Shown piece after piece: positions 30,237 through 38,831 of a DNA stretch of 64,000 nucleotides (its first letter is position 1; every line of letters begins with the position of its first letter). The stretch is from Arthrobacter sp. SLBN-112 (GTDB lineage Bacteria; Actinomycetota; Actinomycetes; Actinomycetales; Micrococcaceae): NCBI RefSeq assembly GCF_006715225.1, contig NZ_VFMU01000001.1, forward strand, positions 682,001-746,000, read 5' to 3'. The notes under the pieces were generated by a model. The model did no database searches. It was not told the origin of the DNA and worked only from the letters and a program-made list of their open reading frames with translations. The translations under genes were made by a program, and so were the position numbers.

Positions 30237-32143
30237 CGCGGCTGTGCGGGTGCCGCGTTGGCGAGGGGCTTGAGCAGCGGCCGGAAGAAGGCGCCGAGCT
30301 CGGCGGTTGCGGTCAACGGCAGGACGGTGGCCACGTACTGGTCCGGGCGGACCACCACCACGGCGCCGGCACGGTCGATGCCGCGCAGCTCGAAGATGTC
30401 CGCAGTGGGATCCGTTGCGTACACCTTTTCGTAGTCCGTGAGCTTGAACGGGCCCACCTGCGGCTTGAACACGGCAGGAACGGCACCGATGTCGACGGCG
30501 GTGTGCGGCTGCTGGTAAATAACCTTCAGGTCGAACCACGCATCCGGGTCGGCGCCGGCAGGCGTGGCAGCCAGCGGAGATTCGGGTGAGTTAACGAACC
30601 ACTCGGCAAGCTTGTCCGTGGTGGAGTCCGTGCCGGGCAGGGCCTGGTCCGCGAAGACGTAGATCCGCCACCGGCCGTCAGCCGTAGCGTGGTGGCCCAG
30701 GTGGATGGGGTTGGTGTCACCCACGCGGACGGCGGGTGCGGACTTGAACCGCTTGCCCACGGGGAAGCCGGCGGCAAGGCCCTGGTGGTCCGCCGAACCG
30801 ATAATCAGGGACGGCGCGTATTGGGTCATGAAACCTGCAGGGAACTCGGCGGTCTGCACATAGAAGTCCTCGAGGTCGGAGGGGTGCTCGAACTCCTCCG
30901 GCTTCTTGGCCATCATGGTGGACCACTCCTTGTCGAAGTCGATCAGGTTCTTGGCCACCACCTGCCGCTCCTCGGAGTAGGTGGCCAACAGGCTTTCCGG
31001 GCTCCGGCCTTCCAGCACGTGCCCCAGCTTCCAGGCAATGTTGAACCCGTCCTGCATGGAGACGTTCATGCCCTGCCCGGCCTTGGCGCTGTGGGTGTGG
31101 CAGGCGTCGCCGGTGATGAACACGCGCGGGGTGCGGGTGCCGCGCTCCGCGGGCAGGACGTCGTCGAACCTGTCCGTGAGGCGGTGGCCCACCTCGTACA
31201 CGCTGTGCCATGCGACGTTCCGTACATCCAAGGTGTACGGGTGCAGGATCTCGTTGGCCTTGGTGATGATCTGCTCGATGCTGGTGTTGCGGACGTCGTG
31301 GTGGGTGGCAGGATCCACTTCGCCCAGGTCCACATACATGCGGAACAGGTAGCCGCCCTCCCGCGGAATCAGCAGGATGCTGCCCTTTTCGGCCTGGATG
31401 GCGCATTTCGTGCGGATGTCGGGGAAATCGGTGACGGCCAGGACGTCCATGACGCCCCAGGCATGGTTGGCCTGGTCTCCCGCCAGGGTGCAGCCGATGG
31501 CCGTACGCACCTTGCTCCGGGCGCCGTCGGCTCCTACCACGTACTTTGCACGGACCGTCCGTTCCTGGCCCTCGTTGCGTCCGGCGGTGTGAAGCAGCGT
31601 CACGGTGACCGGGTAGTCCCCCTCGGTGCCGACCGTGAGGCCCTGGAAGTCATAGCCGTAGTCGGGCTTGAGGCGGGTGGGTGAGTTGGCGGCAAACTCG
31701 GCAAAGTAGTCGAGCACCCGCGCCTGGTTCACGATCAGGTGCGGGAACTCGCTGATCCCGGTTTCGTCATCCACGGCACGGGCGGCGCGGATGATGTTCG
31801 CGTGGTTTGCGGGGTCCGGCTTCCAGAACGCCATCTCCGTGATGCGGTAGGCCTCGGCGATGATCCGCTCCGCGAATCCGAAGGCCTGGAAGGTTTCGAC
31901 GCTGCGCGCCTGGATCCCGTCAGCCTGGCCGATAGCGAGGCGCCCCGGACGGCGGTCAATGATCCGGGTGGAGACATTCGGGAACATGGACAGCTGGGCG
32001 GCGGCGAGCATTCCGGCGGGGCCGGTGCCGACGATGAGCACGTCCACTTCCTCCGGGAGCTCCTCGGGGCGGTTCAGGCCGACCCCGGCCGCCGGCTGGA
32101 CGCGGGGGTCACCGGATACATATCCGTGGTGGTGGAACTGCAC
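30212..32143 (-). CDS. FAD-dependent aromatic hydroxylase (phenol/3-hydroxybenzoate monooxygenase type)
   Basis: A 643-residue single-component flavoprotein hydroxylase. The N-terminal GxGxxG motif is VDVLIVGTGPAGMLAAAQ near residue 35, the DG motif is YVVGADGARSKVRTAIG near residue 205, and the GD motif is FITGDACHTHSAKAGQGMN near residue 345. A C-terminal thioredoxin-like domain follows, as in phenol 2-monooxygenase and 3-hydroxybenzoate 4-monooxygenase. It is divergent from the homoprotocatechuate ring-cleavage operon across three palindromes, so it probably makes the dihydroxy substrate of that pathway. The precise substrate is not known. Confidence 0.85.
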   Translation of the reverse strand: MQFHHHGYVSGDPRVQPAAGVGLNRPEELPEEVDVLIVGTGPAGMLAAAQLSMFPNVSTRIIDRRPGRLAIGQADGIQARSVETFQAFGFAERIIAEAYRITEMAFWKPDPANHANIIRAARAVDDETGISEFPHLIVNQARVLDYFAEFAANSPTRLKPDYGYDFQGLTVGTEGDYPVTVTLLHTAGRNEGQERTVRAKYVVGADGARSKVRTAIGCTLAGDQANHAWGVMDVLAVTDFPDIRTKCAIQAEKGSILLIPREGGYLFRMYVDLGEVDPATHHDVRNTSIEQIITKANEILHPYTLDVRNVAWHSVYEVGHRLTDRFDDVLPAERGTRTPRVFITGDACHTHSAKAGQGMNVSMQDGFNIAWKLGHVLEGRSPESLLATYSEERQVVAKNLIDFDKEWSTMMAKKPEEFEHPSDLEDFYVQTAEFPAGFMTQYAPSLIIGSADHQGLAAGFPVGKRFKSAPAVRVGDTNPIHLGHHATADGRWRIYVFADQALPGTDSTTDKLAEWFVNSPESPLAATPAGADPDAWFDLKVIYQQPHTAVDIGAVPAVFKPQVGPFKLTDYEKVYATDPTADIFELRGIDRAGAVVVVRPDQYVATVLPLTATAELGAFFRPLLKPLANAAPAQPRQAVAAAR

Positions 32144-32180
32144 GGGCTTTCCTCACTTCTTTGTGGATGAGTCTCGGGCA

Positions 32181-32199
32181 GTGTTCTATATCAGAACAC
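32181..32199. promoter_or_regulatory. palindrome near the monooxygenase start
   Basis: Perfect inverted repeat GTGTTCT-N5-AGAACAC, 38 bases upstream of the monooxygenase start. It is a probable regulator site in the divergent control region. Confidence 0.45.
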
Positions 32200-32203
32200 T
32201 AGA

Positions 32204-32216
32204 TTCGATAATCGAA
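32204..32216. promoter_or_regulatory. palindrome in the divergent control region
   Basis: Perfect palindrome TTCGAT-A-ATCGAA five bases beyond the GTGTTCT repeat. It shares the ATCGA core direction with the site at 32337 but not its sequence. Confidence 0.4.
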
Positions 32217-32306
32217 AACTATAAACTTGATTTCCACTGTACGCCGGATGTGACGGGGACGACAAGTGGCTCTGGAAGTGCCCGAAAAGCGCAGGAAAAC
32301 CGGGGG

Positions 32307-32335
32307 TTGACGGACGCCGGAAATCTATAGATAGT
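32307..32335 (+). promoter_or_regulatory. probable promoter of the hpa operon
   Basis: TTGACG and GATAGT separated by 17 bases, just upstream of the palindrome at 32337 and of the TTG start at 32372. It resembles a housekeeping-sigma promoter. Confidence 0.5.
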
Positions 32336-32336
32336 G

Positions 32337-32348
32337 ATCGTATACGAT
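32337..32348. promoter_or_regulatory. probable GntR operator of the hpa operon
   Basis: Perfect 12-base palindrome ATCGTATACGAT placed directly after the -10 element, where a bound repressor would block transcription. The likely binder is the GntR protein encoded as second gene of the operon (inference). Confidence 0.5.
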
Positions 32349-32371
32349 TTCGTACCTGATGAGGAGATGCT

Positions 32372-33832
32372 TTGGAGCAGGTCAACGGCGACACCCTGGC
32401 GGCAGCACGCAAGGTGGTCGCGGTGCACATCAACTACCCCAGCCGCGCTGCCCAGCGCGGCCGCACTCCGGCGCAGCCGTCCTACTTCCTCAAGCCTTCC
32501 AGCTCGCTGGCATTGAGTGGAGGCCCCGTCGAGCGCCCTGCCGGCTGCGAACTCCTCGGCTACGAGGGCGAGATCGCGCTCGTCATCGGGAAGGCTGCCC
32601 GCCGCGTCAGCATTGACGACGCGTGGAGCCACGTCGCCGCCGTCACCGCCAGCAACGACCTCGGCGTGTACGATCTCCGCTGGGCGGACAAGGGCTCCAA
32701 CCTCCGGTCCAAGGGCGGCGATGGGTTCACCCCGGTGGGCCCGGCACTGATTCCGGCAGACGCCGTCGACCCTTCCCAACTCCGGATCCGCACCTGGCAC
32801 AACGGAGAGCTGGTCCAGGAGGACACCACCGCGGACCTGCTCTTCCCGTTCGCCCGGCTGGTGGCGGACCTCTCCCAGCTGCTCACCCTTGAAGAAGGGG
32901 ACATCATCCTCACCGGCACCCCGGCCGGCGCGTCCGTGGCCAAACCCGGCGACGTCCTGGAGGTTGAAGTGGGCACCGTGGACGGCAACCTGACCACCGG
33001 CCGGCTGGTCACCACCGTTGAGCAAGGCACGACGGCGTTCGCTGAGTTTGGTGCCCAGCCCAAGGTGGATGACCTGCAGCGGGAGGAAGCCTACGGGTCC
33101 CGCGAAGCCGCTGGGCTCCCCGCGCCCAAGCCCGCCCTCTCCGCCGAGTTGAAGGCGAAGCTGGAAAGCGTCGCCACGGCCACCCTGTCCTCCCAAATGC
33201 GCAAGCGCGGCCTTAATAACGTCAGCATCGACGGGCTGCAGGCCACCCGGCCGGACCGCCGCGTGGTGGGGCTGGCCCGGACGCTGCGCTACGTGCCCAA
33301 CCGCGAGGACCTCTTCAAGACCCACGGCGGTGGTTTCAACGCCCAAAAGCGGGCCATCGACTCCGTCAACGAGGGCGAAATCCTGGTCATGGAAGCCCGC
33401 GGCGAAAAAGGAACCGGCACCGTGGGCGACATCCTGGCCCTGCGCGCCCAGGTCCGCGGCGCCGCGGCCATCATCACCGATGGCGGCGTCCGCGACTACA
33501 CCGCTGTAGCCGGCCTGGAGATGCCCACCTACTTCGCCAACCCGCACCCCGCCGTGCTGGGCCGCCGCCACATCCCCTGGGACACGGACATCACCATCGC
33601 CTGCGGCGGCGCCACGGTCCAGCCCGGCGACATCATCGTTGCCGACTCCGACGGCATCCTGGTGATCCCGCCGGCGATCGCCGAAGAACTCGTCGATGAC
33701 TGCATCCAGCAGGAAAAGGAAGAAACCTTCATCTTCGAGATGGTCAAGCAGGGCAACAGCGTGGACGGCCTCTACCCCATGAACGCCGAATGGCAGGCGA
33801 AATATAAGGAATGGGCTGGCAATAATGACTGA
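32372..33832 (+). CDS. fumarylacetoacetate hydrolase domain-RraA domain fusion
   Basis: A 486-residue two-domain protein. Residues about 1-225 are a fumarylacetoacetate-hydrolase fold (LLGYEGEIALVIGKAARRV, DLRWADKGSNLRSKGGDGFTP split by Lys, IILTGTPAGAS), matching the decarboxylase/isomerase step HpaG of homoprotocatechuate degradation. Residues about 255-470 are an RraA-like/HMG-aldolase fold (TLSSQMRKRGL, RGAAAIITDGGVRDY). E. coli HpaG instead repeats the FAH fold twice. The start is TTG 32372 with GAGGAG five bases upstream. The RraA half may decarboxylate the oxo-acid, and this is inference. Confidence 0.85.
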   Translation: MEQVNGDTLAAARKVVAVHINYPSRAAQRGRTPAQPSYFLKPSSSLALSGGPVERPAGCELLGYEGEIALVIGKAARRVSIDDAWSHVAAVTASNDLGVYDLRWADKGSNLRSKGGDGFTPVGPALIPADAVDPSQLRIRTWHNGELVQEDTTADLLFPFARLVADLSQLLTLEEGDIILTGTPAGASVAKPGDVLEVEVGTVDGNLTTGRLVTTVEQGTTAFAEFGAQPKVDDLQREEAYGSREAAGLPAPKPALSAELKAKLESVATATLSSQMRKRGLNNVSIDGLQATRPDRRVVGLARTLRYVPNREDLFKTHGGGFNAQKRAIDSVNEGEILVMEARGEKGTGTVGDILALRAQVRGAAAIITDGGVRDYTAVAGLEMPTYFANPHPAVLGRRHIPWDTDITIACGGATVQPGDIIVADSDGILVIPPAIAEELVDDCIQQEKEETFIFEMVKQGNSVDGLYPMNAEWQAKYKEWAGNND

Positions 33833-34499
33833 AACCATAGCCGACCTCCCTGAGGCCACTCCCGGCAGCAAGTCCCAGCAGGCCTACCAGGCCGTCAAGG
33901 CACGCATCGTGGAGGGCACCTACACTCCCGGTTACCGCCTGGTCCTGGGCGCCATCGCAAAGGACCTCGGCTTCAGCGTGGTGCCGGTCCGGGAAGCGAT
34001 CCGCAGGCTGGAAGCCGAAGGCCTGGTGACGTTCGAACGCAACGTCGGCGCCACCGTGGCGGGCATCGACCCCACCGAATACCTCTACACCATGCAGACC
34101 CTCAGCATCGTGGAGGGTGCCGCAACGGCACTCTCCGCACCGCTGATCGACGGCCAGTCCATCGCCCGGGCCCGGGCGGTGAACCAGGAGATGCGCGAGT
34201 GCCTGGAGCACTTCGACCCGGTGCGCTTCACCCAGCTCAACCAGGACTTCCACAGCGTCCTGTTTGAACACTGCCCCAACCCGCACATCCTGGACCTTGT
34301 CCACCGCGGCTGGAACCGGCTGGCCGCGCTCCGCTCCTCCACCTTCCGCTTCGTCCCCGGAAGGGCACGCGACTCCGTGGAGGAACACGAAAACCTGCTG
34401 CACCTCATCGAGACCGGGGGAGATGCAGACGACATCGAAAAAGCGGCCCGCCGGCACCGCACCGCAACCCTGGACGCTTACCTCGCCCAAACCAACTAG
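33825..34499 (+). CDS. GntR family (FCD-type) transcriptional regulator
   Basis: A 224-residue regulator. The winged helix is at residues 15-80 (AYQAVKARIVEGTYTPGYRLV, LGFSVVPVREAIRRLEAEGLV), and the FCD domain follows with LNQDFHSVLFEHCPN. The ATG overlaps the stop of the FAH-RraA gene by 8 bases. Its place inside the operon suggests autoregulation of aromatic catabolism, probably relieved by a pathway intermediate. Confidence 0.88.
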   Translation: MTETIADLPEATPGSKSQQAYQAVKARIVEGTYTPGYRLVLGAIAKDLGFSVVPVREAIRRLEAEGLVTFERNVGATVAGIDPTEYLYTMQTLSIVEGAATALSAPLIDGQSIARARAVNQEMRECLEHFDPVRFTQLNQDFHSVLFEHCPNPHILDLVHRGWNRLAALRSSTFRFVPGRARDSVEEHENLLHLIETGGDADDIEKAARRHRTATLDAYLAQTN

Positions 34500-34547
34500 T
34501 ACGCAAAAGACAACTTGTACGGATAGAACCCAGTTAGGACTTCAACG

Positions 34548-36086
34548 ATGACGACCTCGGTAGAAACCACCAAGCACTACGTTCCGGATGACCTGCCCAC
34601 CCACATCCAGCACTACATCAACGGCCAGTTCGTGGACTCCGTCTCCGGCAAGACCTTCGATGTCCTGGACCCCGTGTCCAACCGGAACTACGCCACCGCC
34701 GCGGCCGGCCAGAAAGAGGACATCGACCTCGCCGTGGCCGCCGCCCGCGAAGCGTTCGTGAGCGGACCCTGGCCCAGAATGAAACCCCGCGAACGCGCCC
34801 GGGTCTTGAACAAAATCGCCGATGCCGTCGAGGCCCAGGAAGCCCGGCTCGCCGAACTGGAAACCTTCGACACCGGCCTGCCCATCACCCAGGCCAAAGG
34901 CCAGGCCCTGCGGGCGGCCGAGAACTTCCGATTCTTCGCGGACCTGATCGTTGCCCAGTTTGACGACGCCATGAAGGTCCCCGGTTCGCAGATCAACTAC
35001 GTGAACCGCAAGCCCATCGGCGTCGCAGGCCTGATCACGCCGTGGAACACGCCGTTCATGCTGGAGTCCTGGAAGCTCGCCCCGGCCCTGGCCACCGGCA
35101 ACACCGTGGTCCTCAAGCCCGCCGAATTCACACCGCTCTCGGCCTCGCTCTGGGCCACCATCTTCAAGGACGCCGGCCTGCCCGATGGCGTCTTCAACCT
35201 GGTCAACGGCCTGGGCGAGGAAGCTGGCGATGCCCTGGTCAAGCACCCTGACGTCCCGCTGATTTCCTTCACCGGCGAAACCACCACCGGCCAGACGATC
35301 TTCCGGAACGCCGCCGCCAACCTCAAGGGCCTGTCCATGGAACTCGGCGGCAAGTCCCCCTGCGTGGTGTTCGCCGACGCCGACCTCGACGCCGCGATCG
35401 ACTCCGCGCTCTTCGGGGTCTTCTCCCTCAACGGCGAGCGCTGCACCGCCGGCTCCCGCATCCTGGTGGAGCGCGCCATCTACGATCAGTTCTGCGAAAA
35501 GTACGCCGCCCGGGCCAAGAGCATCGTGGTGGGTGACCCGCACGATCCCAAGACCGAGGTGGGCGCCCTGGTCCACCCGGAACACTACGAAAAGGTCGCA
35601 TCCTACGTAGAGATCGGCAAGTCGGAAGGCCGGCTCCTGGCTGGCGGCGGACGGCCGAAAGGCCTCCCAGAAGGCAACTACATCGCACCGACGGTGTTTG
35701 CCGACGTAGCCCCCGACGCCCGGATCTTCCAGGAGGAAATCTTCGGGCCCGTCGTTGCCATCACCCCGTTCGAGAACGACGACGAAGCCCTCGCCCTGGC
35801 CAACAACACCAAATACGGCCTTGCGGCCTACATTTGGACCCAGAACCTGACCCGGGCGCACAACTTCTCCCAGAACGTGGAGGCCGGCATGGTGTGGCTG
35901 AACAGCCACAACGTACGCGATCTCCGGACCCCGTTCGGCGGCGTGAAAGCCTCCGGCCTGGGCCATGAGGGCGGCTACCGCTCCATCGACTTCTACACCG
36001 ACCAGCAGGCCGTGCACATCACGCTCGGCAGCGTCCACACCCCCAAGTTCGGCAGCATCGAAGACTCCGCCGCCAACGAGGGCTAA
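34548..36086 (+). CDS. hpaE: 5-carboxymethyl-2-hydroxymuconate semialdehyde dehydrogenase
   Basis: NAD-dependent aldehyde dehydrogenase of 512 residues that oxidises the ring-cleavage semialdehyde to the dicarboxylate. The catalytic Glu lies in MELGGKSPCVVF and the catalytic Cys in NGERCTAGSRI. The specific assignment rests on position: it directly precedes hpaD and follows the operon regulator. The family alone would allow other aldehydes. Confidence 0.88.
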   Translation: MTTSVETTKHYVPDDLPTHIQHYINGQFVDSVSGKTFDVLDPVSNRNYATAAAGQKEDIDLAVAAAREAFVSGPWPRMKPRERARVLNKIADAVEAQEARLAELETFDTGLPITQAKGQALRAAENFRFFADLIVAQFDDAMKVPGSQINYVNRKPIGVAGLITPWNTPFMLESWKLAPALATGNTVVLKPAEFTPLSASLWATIFKDAGLPDGVFNLVNGLGEEAGDALVKHPDVPLISFTGETTTGQTIFRNAAANLKGLSMELGGKSPCVVFADADLDAAIDSALFGVFSLNGERCTAGSRILVERAIYDQFCEKYAARAKSIVVGDPHDPKTEVGALVHPEHYEKVASYVEIGKSEGRLLAGGGRPKGLPEGNYIAPTVFADVAPDARIFQEEIFGPVVAITPFENDDEALALANNTKYGLAAYIWTQNLTRAHNFSQNVEAGMVWLNSHNVRDLRTPFGGVKASGLGHEGGYRSIDFYTDQQAVHITLGSVHTPKFGSIEDSAANEG

Positions 36087-36129
36087 CCCCTTACTTCCTG
36101 AAGAACCTGCTCAAAGAAGAGAGACCATC

Positions 36130-37215
36130 ATGACCAACTTCGTTCCCACCCCCACCGTCCCGGCACCGGACATCGTCCGCTGCGCCTACATGGAAATCGT
36201 GGTCACCGACCTCGCCAGGTCCCGTGAATTCTACGTGGACGTCCTGGGCCTGCACGTCACCGAGGAAGACGAGAACAACATCTACCTGCGCTCCCTGGAG
36301 GAGTTCATCCACCACAACCTGGTCCTCCGCAAGGGCCCGGTGGCCGCCGTCGCGGCCTTCGCCTACCGGGTCAAGTCCCCCGCCGAAGTGGACGCCGCCG
36401 AGGCCTACTACAAGGAACTGGGCTGCCGGGTGGAGCGCCGCAAGGAAGGCTTCACCAAGGGCATCGGCGACTCCGTCCGCGTGGAGGACCCGCTGGGCTT
36501 CCCCTACGAGTTCTTCTACGAGGTGGAACACGTGGAGCGCCTCACCCAGCGCTACGACCTCTACTCCGCCGGCGAACTGGTCCGCCTGGACCACTTCAAC
36601 CAGGTCACCCCCGACGTCCCGCACGGCCGCAAGTACCTCGAAGACCTGGGCTTCCGCGTCTCCGAAGACATCAAGGATGCCGACGGCGTCACCTACGCCG
36701 CGTGGATGCACCGCAAGCAGACCGTCCACGACACCGCCCTCACCGGCGGCAACGGCCCCCGCATGCACCACGTCGCGTTCGCCACCCATGAGAAGCACAA
36801 CATCATCCAGATCTGCGACAAGATGGGCGCCCTTCGCATCAGCGACCGGATCGAACGCGGCCCCGGCCGGCACGGCGTGTCCAACGCGTTCTACCTCTAC
36901 ATCCTGGACCCTGACGGCCACCGCATCGAGATCTACACCCAGGACTACTACACCGGCGATCCCGACAACCCCACCATCACCTGGGACGTCCACGACAACC
37001 AGCGCCGCGACTGGTGGGGCAACCCCGTGGTCCCCTCCTGGTACACCGAGGCCTCCCTGGTCCTGGACCTGGACGGCAACCCGCAGCCCGTCATCGAGCG
37101 CGAGGAAAAGAGCGAGATGGCGGTGACGGTGGGCGCCGACGGCTTCTCCTACACCCGCAAGGAAGGCTCCCCCGAAGGCGACCGGACCGGCTTCAAGCTG
37201 GGAGTGCAGGTCTAG
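36130..37215 (+). CDS. hpaD: 3,4-dihydroxyphenylacetate 2,3-dioxygenase
   Basis: Extradiol ring-cleaving dioxygenase opening homoprotocatechuate. The 361-residue protein has two vicinal-oxygen-chelate domains. The metal ligands are His155 (LDHFNQV), His214 (MHHVAF) and Glu267 (HRIEIYTQD), with the second-sphere His200. All four positions equal those known from the Brevibacterium and Arthrobacter enzymes. Sequence cannot tell iron from manganese use. ATG 36130 follows an AGAAGAGAG site, 43 bases after hpaE. Confidence 0.94.
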   Translation: MTNFVPTPTVPAPDIVRCAYMEIVVTDLARSREFYVDVLGLHVTEEDENNIYLRSLEEFIHHNLVLRKGPVAAVAAFAYRVKSPAEVDAAEAYYKELGCRVERRKEGFTKGIGDSVRVEDPLGFPYEFFYEVEHVERLTQRYDLYSAGELVRLDHFNQVTPDVPHGRKYLEDLGFRVSEDIKDADGVTYAAWMHRKQTVHDTALTGGNGPRMHHVAFATHEKHNIIQICDKMGALRISDRIERGPGRHGVSNAFYLYILDPDGHRIEIYTQDYYTGDPDNPTITWDVHDNQRRDWWGNPVVPSWYTEASLVLDLDGNPQPVIEREEKSEMAVTVGADGFSYTRKEGSPEGDRTGFKLGVQV

Positions 37216-37218
37216 GAC

Positions 37219-38004
37219 ATGCTGGAGCCGAAGACGATTGAGGCCATCGCGGATGAGCTGGTGGAAGCCGGCCGGACCCGCACCCCCGTCCCCCGCCTGA
37301 CCGCCCGCTACCCGGAGATGACGGTGGAGGACTCCTACGCGGTGCAGCAGCTGTGGCGGCGCCGGAACGAGGACGCCGGCCGGACCCTGGTGGGGCGCAA
37401 GATCGGCCTCACGTCCAAGGCAATGCAGGCTGCCACCGGCATCACCGAACCGGACTACGGCGCCATCTTCGATGACATGGTGCTGGAGACCGGCTGCTCC
37501 GTGGAGTGGGACCGGTACACGCATCCGCGGGTGGAGGTGGAGCTGGCGTTCGTCCTGAAGGACGGTCTCAAGGGCCCCGGAGTGACCATCTTCGATGTCC
37601 TGAAGGCCACCGACTACGTGGTTCCGGCCCTCGAGATCCTGGACTCCAGGATCGAGATGGAGGGCCGGACCATCGTGGACACCATCTCGGACAACGCGGC
37701 CATGGGCGCCATGGTGATCGGCGGCAACCCCGTGAAGCCCGATGCCGTGGACCTCCGCTGGGTCTCCGCCATCCTGTACAAGAACCAGACCGTGGAGGAG
37801 ACCGGCGTGGCAGCCGGCGTCCTGGACCACCCCGCCAACGGCGTCCACTGGCTGGCCAACAAGATCGCCGCCCACGGCGACGCACTGAAGGCCGGCGACA
37901 TCATCCTGGCCGGATCCTTCACCCGTCCCATGTGGGTCTACAAAGGCGATACCGTCCATGCAGACTACGGACCCCTGGGGAGCGTCACATGCCGTTTCGA
38001 GTAG
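37219..38004 (+). CDS. hpaH: 2-oxohept-3-ene-1,7-dioate hydratase
   Basis: A metal-dependent hydratase of 261 residues adding water to the oxo-heptenedioate. The GRKIGLTSKAMQ segment, FDDMVLETG, VEVELAFVLKD with the metal-binding Glu residues, and DIILAGSFTRPMWV match the HpaH/MhpD family. It begins 3 bases after hpaD and overlaps hpaI by 16 bases. Confidence 0.93.
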   Translation: MLEPKTIEAIADELVEAGRTRTPVPRLTARYPEMTVEDSYAVQQLWRRRNEDAGRTLVGRKIGLTSKAMQAATGITEPDYGAIFDDMVLETGCSVEWDRYTHPRVEVELAFVLKDGLKGPGVTIFDVLKATDYVVPALEILDSRIEMEGRTIVDTISDNAAMGAMVIGGNPVKPDAVDLRWVSAILYKNQTVEETGVAAGVLDHPANGVHWLANKIAAHGDALKAGDIILAGSFTRPMWVYKGDTVHADYGPLGSVTCRFE

Positions 38005-38804
38005 AAGACACCTTCCGCTCGGCCCTGGCTGCCCAAAGGGGCGAAGCAGGCCGGCCGCTGGCCGGCATGTGGGTGTGCTCCGGCAGCCCGCTGATCGCGG
38101 AGCTGTGCGCCGGGGCCGGCCTGGACTGGCTCCTGGTCGATGCCGAACACAGCCCCAACGGGCTCGAGTCGATCCTGGCACAGCTGCAGGCCATCCACGG
38201 CTACCCGGTGCACACCGTGGTCCGGCCGCCGGTCAACGACACCGTGGTGATCAAGCAGTACCTGGACCTCGGCGTGCAGAACCTGCTCATCCCCATGGTC
38301 AACTCACTGGCGGAAGCCGAGGCTGCCGTGGCGGCCACCCGCTACCCGCCGCAGGGCGTCCGCGGCGTCGGCTCGGCCTTGGCCCGCGCCGCCCGGTGGA
38401 ACCGCGTCCCCGGTTATCTGGCGCGGGCCAATGAGACCATCAGCGTCACCGTCCAGATCGAGTCGACGGCGGCCGTCGAGGCAGTGGAGGACATCCTCAA
38501 GGTTGACGGCGTGGACGCCATCTTCGTTGGCCCGTCCGACCTCGCAGCCTCCATGGGGCTGCTGGGCCAGCAGGAACACCCCGAGGTGCGCGCCGCCGTC
38601 GAACACTGCCTCTCCGCCGCCAAGGCGGCCGGCAAGCCTGCCGGCGTGAACGCCTTCGCCCCCGCCACGGCCCGGCATTACCTGGACAACGGCGCCGGCT
38701 TCATCCTGGTGGGCGCCGACGTCGCCCTCCTGGCCCGCGGTTCCGAAGCCCTCGCCGCCCAGTACATCCCACAGGCCGACGGCGGCACCCCCGCCAGCTA
38801 CTGA
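37989..38804 (+). CDS. hpaI: 4-hydroxy-2-oxoheptane-1,7-dioate aldolase
   Basis: A class II aldolase of the HpcH/HpaI family, 271 residues, splitting the hydroxy-oxo acid to pyruvate and succinate semialdehyde. Visible motifs are LLVDAEHSPNG with the catalytic His, VQIESTAAVEAVEDI with a metal-binding Glu, and DAIFVGPSDLAASMG with the metal Asp. ATG 37989 lies inside the 3' end of hpaH. Confidence 0.93.
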   Translation: MPFRVEDTFRSALAAQRGEAGRPLAGMWVCSGSPLIAELCAGAGLDWLLVDAEHSPNGLESILAQLQAIHGYPVHTVVRPPVNDTVVIKQYLDLGVQNLLIPMVNSLAEAEAAVAATRYPPQGVRGVGSALARAARWNRVPGYLARANETISVTVQIESTAAVEAVEDILKVDGVDAIFVGPSDLAASMGLLGQQEHPEVRAAVEHCLSAAKAAGKPAGVNAFAPATARHYLDNGAGFILVGADVALLARGSEALAAQYIPQADGGTPASY

Positions 38805-38831
38805 CCTTCCCCTTCCCAAAGGACTTCTTCC

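Noticed and set aside
34500..34547. GTACG half-sites between the GntR gene and hpaE as a second operator
   Set aside because: TAGTACG and TTGTACGG are not symmetric enough and do not match the palindrome at 32337.
36091..38181. Minus-strand open frame of 696 codons opposite hpaD, hpaH and hpaI
   Set aside because: It spans three genes with intact catalytic residues on the plus strand and shows only shadow composition.
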